DNA from: Brasenia schreberi
Lineage: Eukaryota > Streptophyta > Magnoliopsida > Nymphaeales > Cabombaceae
Length of the DNA stretch: 64,000 nt
Direction of reading: 5' to 3'
NCBI GenBank assembly: GCA_036023115.1
Contig: JAYKKT010000055.1
Location: 12,338,501-12,402,500, forward strand
Shown here: piece by piece, positions 41,768 through 54,029 of the stretch
How the letters are laid out: each line of letters starts with the position of its first letter
Numbering within the stretch: the stretch's first letter is position 1
The notes under the pieces: model-generated
Databases searched by the model: none
What the model saw: the letters and a program-made list of their open reading frames with translations, nothing else
Told to the model about the DNA's origin: nothing
Program-made: the position numbers and the translations under genes

Positions 41768-43620
41768 TGTAGACACTGGAAAATCCCCGCCCCTGGTTCT
41801 TTAGGCCTGAAGCAAATCTTTTCGTGTGTCTAAGTCGTATTTTAGCAAAAGGGCGTGCCAGCTAGCTTGCTTAAGCTAACAAAGAAATGTTTTGAAATCT
41901 GACTTCTTATTGGGGCGACTGTGAGCCAGCAAGCTCTTTTCGTCGCAGACCTTCTTGTACCGATGCGTAAGGGTCAGTCTGTATGCTTAGAAAATCAAGT
42001 TTTAAACATGATAACCTAGGAAAATGTTTGAGGTGTTCGATTGTGCTGATTTGTATGGTTTCAAGTTTTATTTTCACGTGGATTTGCACGTGCCTATGTC
42101 TTTCTTTTTATCTCTTTTCGGGCCAACTAGGTGTGTGTGTGCACAAGTGACCTAAGTTGGGCGATTTTGAGTGGGAGTGTGGGGTTTTGCTTTGATGCAA
42201 TATGCGTCCTAACTCGTGGTATGGCGTATATGCAATGCAAACTCACGCAACTCCAAAGGGAAAACCCGAATTGAAAGACAATGCGGAAGGGAAATGACTT
42301 AATGTAAATTTGCAAAAGGGAAATATGGCTATATCTTAAGAACGGAAAGGCTCAATTGTGCAAGTGTGTGTCGTATATATATGTAAAGACTACGCACACT
42401 GTTGAACCTTAAAACCCAAATCTTAAAGACATAGCCGAAGGGAAATACTTATAATATATATGGGCCCGAAGGTCGCCAACGTGTGCGTGGGTGTTGTGTG
42501 TATATTGAAAGACAACTCACACGACTTGTAAATGAAACCCAAATATAATTGCAATAGGCCTTGACAAAGGTCTTGGGAGTAAGAGCGAAAGCTCAATGTG
42601 TGTGAGTGTAGAATTGAAATACTACGCACACAACTTAAATGAAACCCAAATATAATTGCAATAGGCCTTGACTAAGGTCTTGGGAGTAAGAGCGAAAGCT
42701 CAATGTGTGTGAGTGTAGAATTAAAATACTACGCACACGACATGAATGAAAACACCCCAAAACGAAATTGCAATAGGCCCTTACTAGGGTCTTGGAAATA
42801 AGAGCGAAAGCTCAATGTGTGAGTGTGAAAATTGAAAGACAACACACACAACTTAAATAAAACCCATGCAACTTAAATCATATAAGTATAGCTATATCTT
42901 AAGGGCTGATTAGGCCCATGTGTGTGTTAAAATCATGTGCAGCTAAGAGCGGAAGAGGCTCAAGTGCACGTGTGTGTGGGTGTGCCAAACCACATTATTA
43001 CAAGTGGGGGGAGACAACGCTCCATTATTACAACCCCGTATCGAATTTAATTAAGCATAAGCAAGTCTATAATAAGGACCGAGTTAGTCACTTACGTATA
43101 GCTGGTCCGGGTGTGGCTTGCTTGCGCTTGGGCCTAGTGAGTCGCCTTGGGCTGCAAGAGGGAGCTCCTTGAATGGCTGCGGCAAGGGAAGGTGCTGGCC
43201 GAAGGATGAGGGTGCAGGTGAGTGGCGCCTTGGCGCTGGCCGAGGGGCAGGCACGGCAGGTAGGTAGGAGGAGTAATGTTAGGGGGTTAACTAGGGGTTG
43301 TCACTAAGGCTTGGGGTAGGTCTTAGGGAGAGGTAAGGCTGAGGGTGTAAGGCACGACTGGTTAAGGGAAGAGGGGCAGGTGTTATGGCCGGTTGATGGT
43401 AGGTGGCAGGTGGTGCAGCCAGGTAGATGGAGTGGCAGGTTTTGTAGGGTGGAGAGAGAAGGTGGAGGTGCTGATGGAGTCAACCTAGGGGGTGAGATGG
43501 AGGAGAAGGAGGGGAGAGTGAGAGGTGAGGCTTACCTAAGGGAGACCGTGGAAGGAGGTTGGCCGAATGGGTGAGGAAGAAGCGGCAGGTGATGTGGGAT
43601 GATGTTGTCCGGGTGCAGCA
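41768..43620 (-). repeat. Truncated 5' LTR of C (U5-R only)
   Basis: Starts TGTAGACACTGG; U5 hairpin 41946-41981, PBS-like decamer 41851-41860, tandem hairpin units about 42340-42830, candidate 56-nt exon 43096-43151 and donor-like GTAAG at 43534-43535. At about 43620 it joins plus-strand LTR sequence, so U3 and the TATA box are gone and C has no promoter of its own. Confidence 0.83.
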
Positions 43621-45779
43621 GGTTCCCTAATCCTAGCCTAATCACCTAACCCACTCCCTTAATCCTTCCCTAAACCTAGTCTAATCCCCTTAACCTCACC
43701 CTAATCCTAGCCTAAATACCTAACCCACTTCACTAAACCTCACCCTAAGCCCAACCCACATAGCAAAGCCCTAAACCACTAAACCAGCCCACCTAAATCC
43801 CTAGCACACCATATCCCCAAACCACCACCACCATACTCCCAAACCACCATCCCCAATACCAGCCCAAACCGACCCCACTAAAGCCTATAAAAACCCCCCT
43901 TTTGGGGCGGGTTTTGCATGAAATCTTGGGGGCAGCTCAACCCTTCCTCTCCTCTCTCACCTGCCCTCTCTCTCTCTCTCACCCATTCCACTCCACGCCA
44001 CCTCCATCCTTCGGCCAGCTCCACTCCATGCCACTGGCTGCAACCTTCCCTTCCACTCGGCTGCACCTTGACACCCGCCTGCCATCATCTTTCAACTGCC
44101 ACCCGCCACCTCCATCCTTCGGCCAGCCTTCATCCTGGTTAGTACCCCATCTCAGCACCATTTCTTCTCTACTCCCCTCCATTCTTAGCCACACACCCGC
44201 CACCTTTCCTTAGCCTAGCTACCATCCCATCTACCCGGCCCGAACCTGCCACCTTCCATCATTCGGCCACTCCACCCGACTGCACCACCTGCCCTCTTCC
44301 CTCAGACAGCCCCTAGCTAACACCCTAACCTTACCTCTCCCTAAGACCTACCCCAACCCCAGCGGGTTCATCCTTTGGCCAGCACCCCATCCACTCGGCT
44401 AGCGCCAAGGCGCCACCCGCCCACAGCTTCATCCTTTGGCCAGCACCTTCCCTTGCGGCGCCCATCCAAGAAGCTCCCTCTTGCAGCCCAAGGCGACTCT
44501 CTAGGCCAAGCGCAAGCAAGTCACACCCGGACCAGCTATACGTAAGTGTCTAACTCGGTCCTTGTTATAGACTTGCTTATGCTTAATTAAATTTGATACG
44601 GGGTTGTAATAATGGAGCGTTGTCGCCCCCCGCTTGTAATAATGTGGTTTGGCACACCCACACACACGTGCACTTGAGCCTATTCTGCTCTTAGCTGCAC
44701 ACGATTTTGACACACACATGGGCCTAATCAGCCCTTAAGATATAGCTATACCTATATAATTTAAGTTGCGTGGGTTTTTATTAAGTTGTGTGTGTTGTCT
44801 TTCAATTTCCACACTCACACACATTGAGTTTTCGCTCTTATTTCCAAGACCCTAGTAAGGGCCTATTGCAATTTCGTTTTGGGGTGTTTTACTTCAAGTT
44901 GTGTGCGTAGTATTTCAATTCTACACTCACACACATTGAGCTTTCGCTCTTACTCCCAAGACCCTAGTCAAGGCCATATTGCAATTATATTTGGGTTTCA
45001 TTTACAAGTCGTGTGAGTTGTCTTTTCAATATACACACAACACCCACGCACACGTTGGCGACCTTTGAGCCCATATATATTATAAGTATTTCCCTTCGGC
45101 TATGTCTTTAAGATTTGGGTTTTAAGGTTCAGCAATGTGCGTAGTCTTTACATATATACATGACACACACTTGCACAATTGAGCCTTTCCGCTCTTAAGA
45201 TATAGCCATATTTCCCTTTTGCAATTTTCCTTTTGCAAATTTACATTAAGTCATTTCCCTTCCGCATTGTCTTTCAATTCGGGTTTTCCCTTTGGAGTTG
45301 CGTGAGTTTGCATTGCATATACGCCATACCACGAGTTAGGACGCATATTGCATCAAAGCAAACCCCACACTCCAGCTCAAAATCGCCCAACTTAGGTCAC
45401 TTGTGCACACACACACCTAGTTGGCCCGAAAAGGGATAAAAAGAAAGACATAGGCACATGCAAATCCACGTGAAAATAAAACTTGAAAACCACACAAATC
45501 AGCCCAATCGAACACCTCAAACATTTTCCTAGGTTATCATGTTTAAAACTCGATTTTTCTAAGCGTACAGACTGACCCTTGCGCATTGGTGCAAGAAGGT
45601 CTGCGACGAAAAGAGCTTACATGCTCACAGTCGCCCCAATAGAAATCAGATTTCAAAACATTTCTTCTATAGCTTAAGCAAGCTAGCTGGCACGCCCTTT
45701 TGCTAAAATATGACTTAGACACACGAAAAGATTCGCTTTAGGCCTAGGAACTAGAGGCGGGGATTTTTCAGCGTCTATA
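43621..45779 (+). repeat. Truncated LTR of fragment F, inverted to its neighbours
   Basis: Plus-strand LTR lacking most of U3: CCTAATCC tract (43621-43760), TATA box 43885-43893, donor-like GGTTAGTA at 44137, exon candidate 44487-44541, tandem hairpin units about 44810-45190, U5 hairpin 45568-45603, decamer 45688-45697, end TCTATA (CA to TA). With the C LTR (41768-43620) it makes a large inverted repeat, similar over much of its length. Confidence 0.83.
43885..43893 (+). promoter_or_regulatory. TATA box of fragment F LTR
   Basis: CTATAAAAA followed by a C-run and GGGGCGGG; would drive transcription through F gag into the foldback at 46800. Confidence 0.65.
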
Positions 45780-45784
45780 GAATT

Positions 45785-45802
45785 TGGCACGCCCGGTGGG
45801 AC
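45785..45802 (+). promoter_or_regulatory. Primer-binding site of fragment F
   Basis: TGGCACGCCCGGTGGGAC, identical to A, 5 nt after the LTR. Confidence 0.9.
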
Positions 45803-45914
45803 GTGAGTCTTTTGAAAAATCGAGTCATGTTAGAAACCTTGCGAAAATTTTTCCAAAGGTGTCATTTTAACTCTTTTTTGTACTTCACACGTAGGATTTT
45901 GAATGCTTGAAAGC

Positions 45915-46800
45915 ATGTCGAAATCAAATCCAAGTGAAGTGTCGAGCTAGGGCTCATGTGCATCAAGTTCTCATTCTAGGAGGTTTTTGAAAAATAAAAA
46001 CAAACTAGAAGAGATAGAAGATTTGAGAAGAGAATTCGAGGCCAAAATCGATGCTCTTAGCCAAGAGGCTGAAGCAGGTGATTCATGTTCATCGAATGGT
46101 GAACAAAAGGCCAAGAAAAGACCTGAAAACCTCGCAAACATAAAGAGGCCTCCGTAATGGAAGGCAACCAATACCACGAGTCCTTCACACAAAAAGACCG
46201 TAAAGCCCTACAGCAACTGCTAAAATGGCAAAGTAAAGAGAAAAGGAGTTACACCCTCTCTGATTTCCTACCTATGGATTATGAAACAGATAGTGACGAT
46301 GAAATACCGAACTTCCATCGGTATGATGGCATGGGAGACCCTAGGTCTCACTTGCAACTTTTCTCACGTTGAGCCCATAAGAAGAAAAAGGACTCGATGA
46401 AATGGGTGTATTGGTTCCCTCTATCCCTTAAAGGTACAGCTGCCAAATGGTTGTTTTCCTATGATCTAAGCCAGTTCACTACTTTTGAAGAGTTAGCGAA
46501 CTACTTTATGCAAAGATTTGCACATAATGTAGAAGTCACGCCGACTTTAAACACTTTAAGGGATACAAAGCAAGGCATGAACGAAGATGTGCATGCCTTC
46601 ATTATTCGATGGAGGTCCCTTTTAGGGCAAGTGCGAGAGCCAATATTCGAAGGATGCGCAGTCATGCTCATCCTGGATAATTTTAAAAACGAGTTAAAAA
46701 CCCTTCTCTCGCTTCATGAAATCTCTACTTTCCATAAGTTAATAAAGAAAGCATCCCTTTTTGAAACAAACTTGAAAAAGGGGGTGTACGACCACTTATG
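45915..46800 (+). pseudogene. gag: gag fragment of F
   Basis: ATG at 45915 (MSKSNPSEV). CAA to TAG at 45948-45950, a frameshift near 46120, CGA to TGA at 46370-46372; then open core MKWVYWFPLSLKGTAAKW to FETNLKKGVYDHL. It stops abruptly at 46800 where antisense gag begins. An acceptor-like TTGTACTTCACACGTAG lies just before the ATG (AG at 45893-45894). Confidence 0.87.
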
Positions 46801-47204
46801 TTCCTTTTCTCAAATTTGTTTCGAAAACGGAGGCCTTTTTGATCAACTTATGGAAAGTTGAGATCTCATGGAGCGAGAGAAGGGTTTTTAACTCGCTTTT
46901 AAAGTTATCCAGGATGAGCATGACTGCGCATCCTTCGGATATGGGCTCTCGCACTTGGCCCAAAAGTGGCCTCCATCTTATAATGAAGGCATGTACGTCT
47001 TCGTTCATGCCTTGCTTTGTATCCCTTAAAGTATTTAGAGTCGGCGTGACTTCTACGTTGTGTGCAAATCTTTGCATGAAGCAGTTCGCTAACTCTTCAA
47101 AAGTAGCGAACTGGCTTAAGTCATGGGAAGCCAACCATTTGGCAGCTGTGCCTTTAAGGGATAAAGGGAACCAATACACCCATTTCATCGAGTCCTTTTT
47201 CTGC
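46801..47204 (-). pseudogene. gag: Inverted gag fragment
   Basis: Minus-strand gag core from about KKDSMKWVYWFPLSLK to KLIKKASVFETNL. It mirrors 46381-46791 and makes a foldback with arms of about 400 bp. At about 47205 it is joined to LTR sequence, skipping the gag start, PBS and the first roughly 530 bp of the LTR. Confidence 0.85.
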
Positions 47205-48989
47205 TTAATGTAAATTGCCGAAGGAAAATTGCGTAAGGGAAATTGCAAAAGGGAAATATGGCTATAACTTAAGAGCGGAAAGGCTCAATAGTGGAAGTGT
47301 GTGCCGTGTATATATGTAAAGACTACGCACACTGCTGAACCTTAAAACCCAAATCTTAAAGACATATTCGAAAGGGAAATACTTATAATATATATGGGCC
47401 CGAAGGTCGCCAACGTGTTGCATGGGTGTTGTGTATATATTGAAAGACAACTCACACGACTTAAATGAAACCCAGATATAAATTGCAATATGGCCTTAAC
47501 TAAGGTCTTGGGAATAAGAGCGAAAGCTCAATGTGTGTGAGTGCAAGAATTGAAATACTACACACACGACATGAAATTAAACCCAAATATAAATTGCAAT
47601 ATGGCCTTAACTAAGGTCTTGGGAGTAAGAGTGAAAGCTCAATGTGTGTGAGTGCGAGAATTGAAAGACAACACACATAACTTAAGCAAAACCCCACGCA
47701 ACTTAAAGTATATAAATAAATTTATATCTTAAGGGCTGATTAGGCCTGTGTGTGTTCAAAATCGTGCACAACTAAGAGCGAGGTAGGCTCAAGTGCACGT
47801 GTGTGTGGGTGTGCCAAGCCACGTTATTACAAGCGGGGGGAGACAATGCTCCGTTATTACAACCCCGTATCAAATTTAATTTAACTTAAGCAAGTCTACA
47901 AATAAGGACCAAGTTAGGCACTTACTTATAGCTAGTCCGGAGGTGACTTGCTTGAGCTTGGGCTTGGGCGTCGCCTTGGGCTACAAGAGGGAGCTCCTCG
48001 GAATGGCACGGCAAAGGGGTGTGTCGGCCGGGTGACAAGGGAGCGCGGGTGTGGCGCCTTGGAGCTTGCCGGCTGCTAGTAGGGTGCTGCCGTGGTGTCT
48101 CGGGCTGAAGTGGTTAGGGAGTGTCAATAAGGTGTAGGGCAGGTTCTATGGAAGGTGGAGCTAAGGGGTGACTAAGGGGGATGTCTAAGGAAGAGGGTGT
48201 AAGGCCGCGGGTGATTGGGTGCAGTCGGCTATGGCTGGCCGACTAGGGGCAAGTTAAGTGGTGGCCGACTAGGGTAGTTAGGGGATGTCACGGATGGGAA
48301 GGTAGGGTGCTATGGAAGGTGGAGATAAGGGGTGGTAAAAGGAGAGGAAGGGCAGGTCCTAGGGAACAAGGTAAGGTGGTCGGGGTATTAAGGGGGGTGT
48401 CACGAATGGGAAGGTAGGGCAGCAGGTGGTGCGGTTGGGTGTGGTGGAAGGGTGGCGGTTAGTTAGGTGGTGGCCGGCTGAATGGAGTGGAGACTAGGCT
48501 AAGGTAGGGAAATATGGGGTGGCTGAGAGTGGAGGGGCAGTGAAGATAGGGTGGAGTTAGGATAGGGTACTAACCGGATAGGAGACTGAGGTTGGTGTCC
48601 AAGGAGGGCAGCCAAGTGGAAGAAGTGGAGCTGGCCGGGCGACTGTGGTGGCGTGGAATGATGCAGGCCGGGAGATGGTGGTGGCGTGGAGTGGTGCAGG
48701 TTGGGAGGTAGTGGTGGAGCAGGTGAGAGAAGAGAGCAAGGTGAGAGAGGGCTCGGCTGGCCCAAGGTGTTGGGGGAAAAAGTTGAAAAACCCGCCCACT
48801 AGGGGGAGGGGTTTATAGGTTTCAAAGGGTCGGTTGGGGCTGGTTTTGAGAGGGCGGTTTGGTGGTTAGGTGGTGGTGGTGTGGTGATAAGGTGGGCTGG
48901 TTTTGAGGGGGGGCCAGATATTTTGTTTTAGGTGGTTTTAGGGATATGGTGTAATAGGGTTTAGGTGGGGTGGTTTAGTGGTTTAGGGT
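47205..48989 (-). repeat. 3' LTR of E, first segment (U5 end missing)
   Basis: Matches 61421-63190 of the E 5' LTR at high identity. It contains tandem hairpin units (about 47490-47660), exon candidate 47926-47980, donor-like site 48573 and TATA box 48811-48818. It is interrupted at 48989 by a solo LTR. Positions 48985-48989 read AGGGT. Confidence 0.87.
48811..48818 (-). promoter_or_regulatory. TATA box of E 3' LTR
   Basis: Minus-strand CTATAAAC beside a C-run, same as 63025-63032. Upstream U3 is displaced by the solo LTR. Confidence 0.65.
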
Positions 48990-50575
48990 TGTAGACACCG
49001 AAAATTTTCACTTACGGGTTCTTAGGCCTGAAGTGAACCTTTTCGCAATCTACTTCGCTTTATGGGCGTGCCAGCTAGTTTACTTTAACTAGCAAAGTAT
49101 GTTTTGAAAATAATCTGACTTTTGAAAGGGGATTGTAGGCAAGCGGGATTTTTACGTCGCAGACCTTCTTGCACCAATGCGCAAGGGTCAATCTGTACGC
49201 TTAGAGACTTCGTTTTGAAACAAGTTTAACTGAAAATATATTTTGAATGAAGAAGTGTTTTAAAACCTTTTGAAAACCATGCATTTGGGCGATTTTGATT
49301 TTGTAAGGGTTGGGCGACCCTAAGTCTTTTAAATTTTAATCTACTTAGGCACGATGTGCGTGCATCGAGATAGCCTAAGTCTTGGCGTGTTTGCACGATT
49401 GATTCGGGTTGTTTTTGTATGATTTTCAGGTTTTAGATCACGTGGATTTGCACATGCCTAAGTCTTTCCTTTTATCCCTTTAAGGGCCACCTAGGTGTGT
49501 GTTATGAACACTCCACTACATGGGGCGAATTTGAGCGGGAGTACGGGGCTTGCTTTGATGCAATATGTGTCCTACCTCGTGGTAAGGCGTAGATGCAATG
49601 CAAACTCACGCAACTCCAAAGGAAAAACCCGAATGTAAAGACAATGCCAAAGGGAAATAACCGAAGGGAAATGACTTGTAATGTAAATGCCGAAGGGAGA
49701 TATGTATATAAGGTATGTATATGGGCCCTTACTTGGGTCTTGCAAATAAGAGTGAAGGCTCAATGTGGGTGCGTGCTTGAATTGAAAGACTTACACACAC
49801 GACATGAAATAAAACCCAAATATAACTTGCAATATGGCCTTGATTAAGGTCTTGGGAATAAGAGCGAAAGCTCAATGTGTGTGAGTGCTTGAATTGAAGT
49901 ACTACGCACACAACATGAAATTAAACCCAAATAGTATAACACGGCCCTTACTTGGGTCTTTCAAATAAGAGCGAAGGCTCAATGTGGGTGCGTGCTTGAA
50001 TTGAAAGACTACACACACGACATGAAATAAAACCCAAATATAAATTGCAGTATGGCCTTAACTAAGGTCTTGGGAGTAAGAGCGAAAGCTCAATGTGTGT
50101 GCGTGTGGAAAATGGAAAGACAACACACACGACTTAATTAAAAACCCCCGCGACTTAAAATATATAAATACAACTATATCTTAGGGGCTGGTTAGGCCCA
50201 TGTGTGTATGCAAAGGTGTGCAACTAAGAGCGGAAAGGCTCAAGTGCACGTGTGTGTGGGTGTGTCAAACCATGTTATTATAATCGGGGGAAGACGAAGC
50301 TCCCTTACTATAACCCCGTATCAAAATTTAATTGAATATAAAGCAAGTTAATGTAATAGACCAAGTTTAGACACTTACAAATAGCTGGTCCATATTCAAC
50401 TTGCTTGCACTTGGGCTCACGGTTCACCTTGGGCAGCCAAGAGGGGGTTATCCTATGTGGCTTTGAGAGAGGTTCTATGAGGCACGGTTAGGGTCTTAGG
50501 GGAATTAAGGTTCGGCCAAGACGGGGGCTGTGTAGGGTCTGTCCTAGGGTGCAGGTCACGGCCAGGGTGCAGGTC

Positions 50576-50810
50576 AGGTCGGCAGGGAGGTGGTCAAGTC
50601 GGCAGGGAGGCAGTCGGGTCGGCAGGGAGGCGTCTAGCGCCTGGCGCAGTAGACGGGCACCTGGTGCGGCTGCAGTGGCGCGGGGCACTCTAGGGGGGGT
50701 TCTGGCGCTAAAGGGACGGCAGGGCATTGAGGGGCACCGTAGTGGCGCGGGATGGCATCAGGGCGCGCGGACAGGGCACGGGATGGCGTCAGGGCGCGCG
50801 GACAGGGCGC
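50576..50810. repeat. GC-rich minisatellites in the solo LTR leader
   Basis: A 20-bp period with GGCAGGGAGG at 50581, 50601 and 50621, and a 31-bp period with CGGGATGGCRTCAGGGCGCG at 50748 and 50779. Much more GC-rich than the flanks. Specific to this LTR copy. Confidence 0.85.
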
Positions 50811-51267
50811 GGGGCATACGGCAGGCGCGGTAGGGGGTTCGGGTGACGCGTAGGGCGCGGTCCGGTTAGATTTAGGTCGATTCGAGTCTAGGGTTAGGTT
50901 TCGTCGAACCTAGGCTGGGTTAGGGCTAGGTTTAGTTAGGGTTAAGTTCAGTTGGGGTTAGGTTCAGTTGGGGTTAGGTAGGTTCGAACCTAGGCTAAGT
51001 TGGGGGTTAGGTTTAGAGGGGTGTAGAGAGAATGGCTAGGTTAGGTTAGGCTTACCTCTTGGAGCCGGTCCTTCATGGCTTGAGCCCACGTCTCCATGGT
51101 TGCAGCCACTTGGTCCAGCCCACCTTGGTTGCAGCCCTTGGTCTAGACCCACATAGCCCACATGGCTTGAACCCACCTCACCCAATGAGCCCACATGGTT
51201 AGGTCTATCACTCCCGGTCTCTCCTCCCAAATATTTGCATGAACCCTTTACATGGACCCCCTCACCT

Positions 51268-51277
51268 CTATTTATAG
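51268..51277 (-). promoter_or_regulatory. TATA box of the second solo LTR
   Basis: Minus-strand CTATAAATAG, as in element A, with GGATC repeats at about 51290-51590. Confidence 0.72.
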
Positions 51278-51941
51278 ACATTTGAGGTGGGTCTTGGATT
51301 TGGTTTTGGGTTTTGGGTGTGGATCCAGACCCAAATCAAAAAACTATTTGGATTTGGATATTGGATCTCAGATATTTTGAGATCCGTATCCGATCCAAAC
51401 CCAACATTTTTATGGATATGGATCTGGATATTTTGATCCAGATCTGATCCAATCCGAACACTATTTGGATCCAATCTAAATCCAAACACTATTTGGATCG
51501 ACCCAAACACTATTTGGATTGGCCCAAATCCAAACACTATTCATTACATGGATTTAGATATGGATATATATGGTCCAGATCCAAATCAAAATTTCTTCGG
51601 ACAGTCCTTCTTGGCTTCTCGAGGCGAACGATCTGTGCGGGCACTGGCTTCATCAGCGCTCCGTCTGGTGCTGGGTTTTCCCCAACTTTGTCGTCCGGAC
51701 TCCGTCTCGCCGTTCTGGACTCCGTTGAGCTTTTCATCAAACGGGCTCTACTTTCTTTTGTTTTTTTATCAGGGAGTGGCTTCTGAAGCTCTGGACTTGA
51801 ATCCTCTTTGGGCCTAGGGTCTTCTTTTGCCTTCTGTACCTGCTTTCACATTTTAAAACAGGTTGTCGTTTTGGCTCAAACGTGCTTTTTAGTGTTTTTG
51901 AGAGTTTTTGAAATATAGAAGATTTGGGGTGTTTATAAGGG

Positions 51942-52870
51942 CTTAGCTAGGTGGGTTGGTTTTGGGGTGAGGTTTAGTGAGGTGGGTTAGGTGTTTAGGC
52001 TAGGATTAGGCTAGGATTAAGGGAATTAGGCTAGGTTTAGGGAAGGATTAGGGAGGTGGGTTAGGTGATTAGGTTGGGATTAGGGAAGTGGGTTAGGTGA
52101 TTAGGCTAGGATTAGGTCGGGATTAGGGTAAAGGGCTAGGATTAGGGGTTTTGGCTTAGGATTGGGTTATGAGGCTCCATTTGCATAGCCCATGGACTTC
52201 ATTGCATCATGTTGGTGCAGCCCTAGTTTATGAGAAGGTGAATTTCAAGTGGGCCCCATCTCCATTTATGAGAAGGTGATGTGGGCCATGGATGTGGATA
52301 TTGGATTGGATCTCTGGATCCAAATCCAAATCCAAATCCACACATACGTTTGGATTGGGATCTGGATATATATGGTCCAGATCCAATCCAAACTGAATTC
52401 TGACTCCTTCAGGGTATGTTCGAAACGAACGGTTTGTGTGGGGTCTGACAGCATCAGTACTCCGTCTGCGTTGGGTCTTCGCCAACATGGTCGTCCGTTT
52501 CTATTTTCACCTTCCGGAGATGATTTCAAAGGATTTTTGCTGATAACAGGGACTTGGATGTTCGAGATCCTGGGAGTGGATCTAACACGAGAGTTGCTGT
52601 GCCGGGCTCGACATGTGCTCTAGTTCCGGGCTCTCTTTAGCTCTTCTAGTCCTGCTTTCATCAGGCCAAGCCGCTTTGTGGGGTTTCAAAATGTGTTTTA
52701 AAAGGTTTTAAAAGCATATTATACATATTTTAAAACATATATAGTTTAAACATATGTACAGGGTTTGTCTAGAAGGCTCTTGGGTTTCCAGACTCAAAAT
52801 AGCCCTTTGGAGCTGCTTTTACAAAAACCAGGTTTATTTGAGAAGTTCGTGGGATTTCGGGGTGTTTACA
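51942..52870 (-). repeat. 3' LTR of E, second segment (U3)
   Basis: Resumes the LTR after the solo insertion: GGATTAGG tract (51985-52180), GGATC repeats (52270-52400), end GGGGTGTTTACA at 52870. Followed directly by the E PPT. Confidence 0.88.
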
Positions 52871-52918
52871 AATGCCCCTCTTTGGCATTGTCCAAATTGA
52901 TTTGGATAATGGCAAAGA
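52871..52918 (-). promoter_or_regulatory. PPT and palindrome at the 3' end of E
   Basis: Minus-strand AAAGAGGGGCATT abuts the LTR. TCTTTGGCATTGTCCAAAT (52879-52897) pairs with 52900-52918 with one G-U/mismatch position. Confidence 0.82.
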
Positions 52919-54029
52919 TGACAAACACCCCTTTTAATGTCTCCCTTAGATCTAACCACGAAAATATGGGATCGTCCCAATCTTTAGCAAAATCTCAGTT
53001 TTAAAACCCTGGTAGGAGGAGATATCACGCCAAAGGGATATGTATGGAATCTGGTCCTAAAATGGGATCATGTTGTTGCAAGTGCCATGCGTGGAAATGT
53101 AGATGCATGACATGGGTGTGGTGCCAAGAGTGGAGACCTCCTAGAGACCAGATATGGTCGAACTCTTTAGACTTACAAGGCCTGCTGCTCCAAGTGAGCA
53201 GATCCTATGCTGTTCGATGTTCGATTTTTCATAATTTATTTACAAAAGGGACAACTGTCTTGAGTCTCAATCCTAAGGATCTCGAGTTCTTCGTGATTGC
53301 CTTTGCTTGAATCTTGACACTCGCTTATCTAGCGGAGGTTTTATAAGAAAATAAGCTATATTTCAAATTCCTACGTCTTACTCGAAACATCGAATTCTCA
53401 AGCAAAATGAAATTCAAGTAAGTAAATCCTATTTTTACTTTAGGATTCCTTGAAATGAACCATGTTTTAGCTTGGGATAAGCCAGGGATGGAAAAGAGAT
53501 ACCACGGTCCCTTCTGAAGCGTCCCGTGGTTTAAGGCATAGAAGGCGGAAAACTACTTTTTTTTTTTGGCCTCTTTTTCCTTTTTTTTTCATAGAGGGTC
53601 TCCCATTGGGAGTATTTTTTCTTTAATCCCTCTTTTTTTCACAAGAGAATCGATTTTTCTTTTGGATTCTGGTTTCTTTCTTTTGGGAAAGAGACTTTGG
53701 ATGGGAAAATTCCCTTTATTTGGGCCATATTTTCCTTTTGGAAGGCGAAGAGAAGAGGGGAGGACTTATCCCAAGCTCACACTCGATCCATTCCAGATCA
53801 GCCTATTTAGAAATAGCACGTACTACTTGCAAGTATCTTGCTATGTTGAACTAGGCCTTTCTTTGTAAGAAGAAGGATTTTGAAATGTAACCACGATTTT
53901 GAAGACTCCACTCTTTCACAAGTGCGAATTCTCTCACTCAGGGTCACACGATTTTGCCTTTGAACCTTATTTTCAAGTCTCAGGGCAGCTATCCCTAAAG
54001 TTTTCGAAATTTGGAATTTAATACAAAAC
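52919..54029 (-). other. 3'UTR of E
   Basis: About 1.1 kb between the integrase stop and the PPT, the unrearranged form of this region. It has the hairpin 53501-53530 and the GGGAGTA box near 53605. No gene seen. Confidence 0.78.

Larger units (their letters stand above)
48990..51936 (-). repeat. Second solo LTR, nested in the E 3' LTR
   Basis: Plus-strand start TGTAGACACCG, end GGGGTGTTTATA; 2947 bp. Target duplication AGGGT (48985-48989) / AGGGC (51937-51941), one mismatch. Its U3 start (reverse of TGTTTAAAGATTTGGGG-like to CTTCTATATTTC) is that of element A, so it is an older relative of A. U5 hairpin 49160-49195, decamer 49064-49073, TATA box 51268-51277, GC-rich minisatellites 50576-50810. 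Confidence 0.88.
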
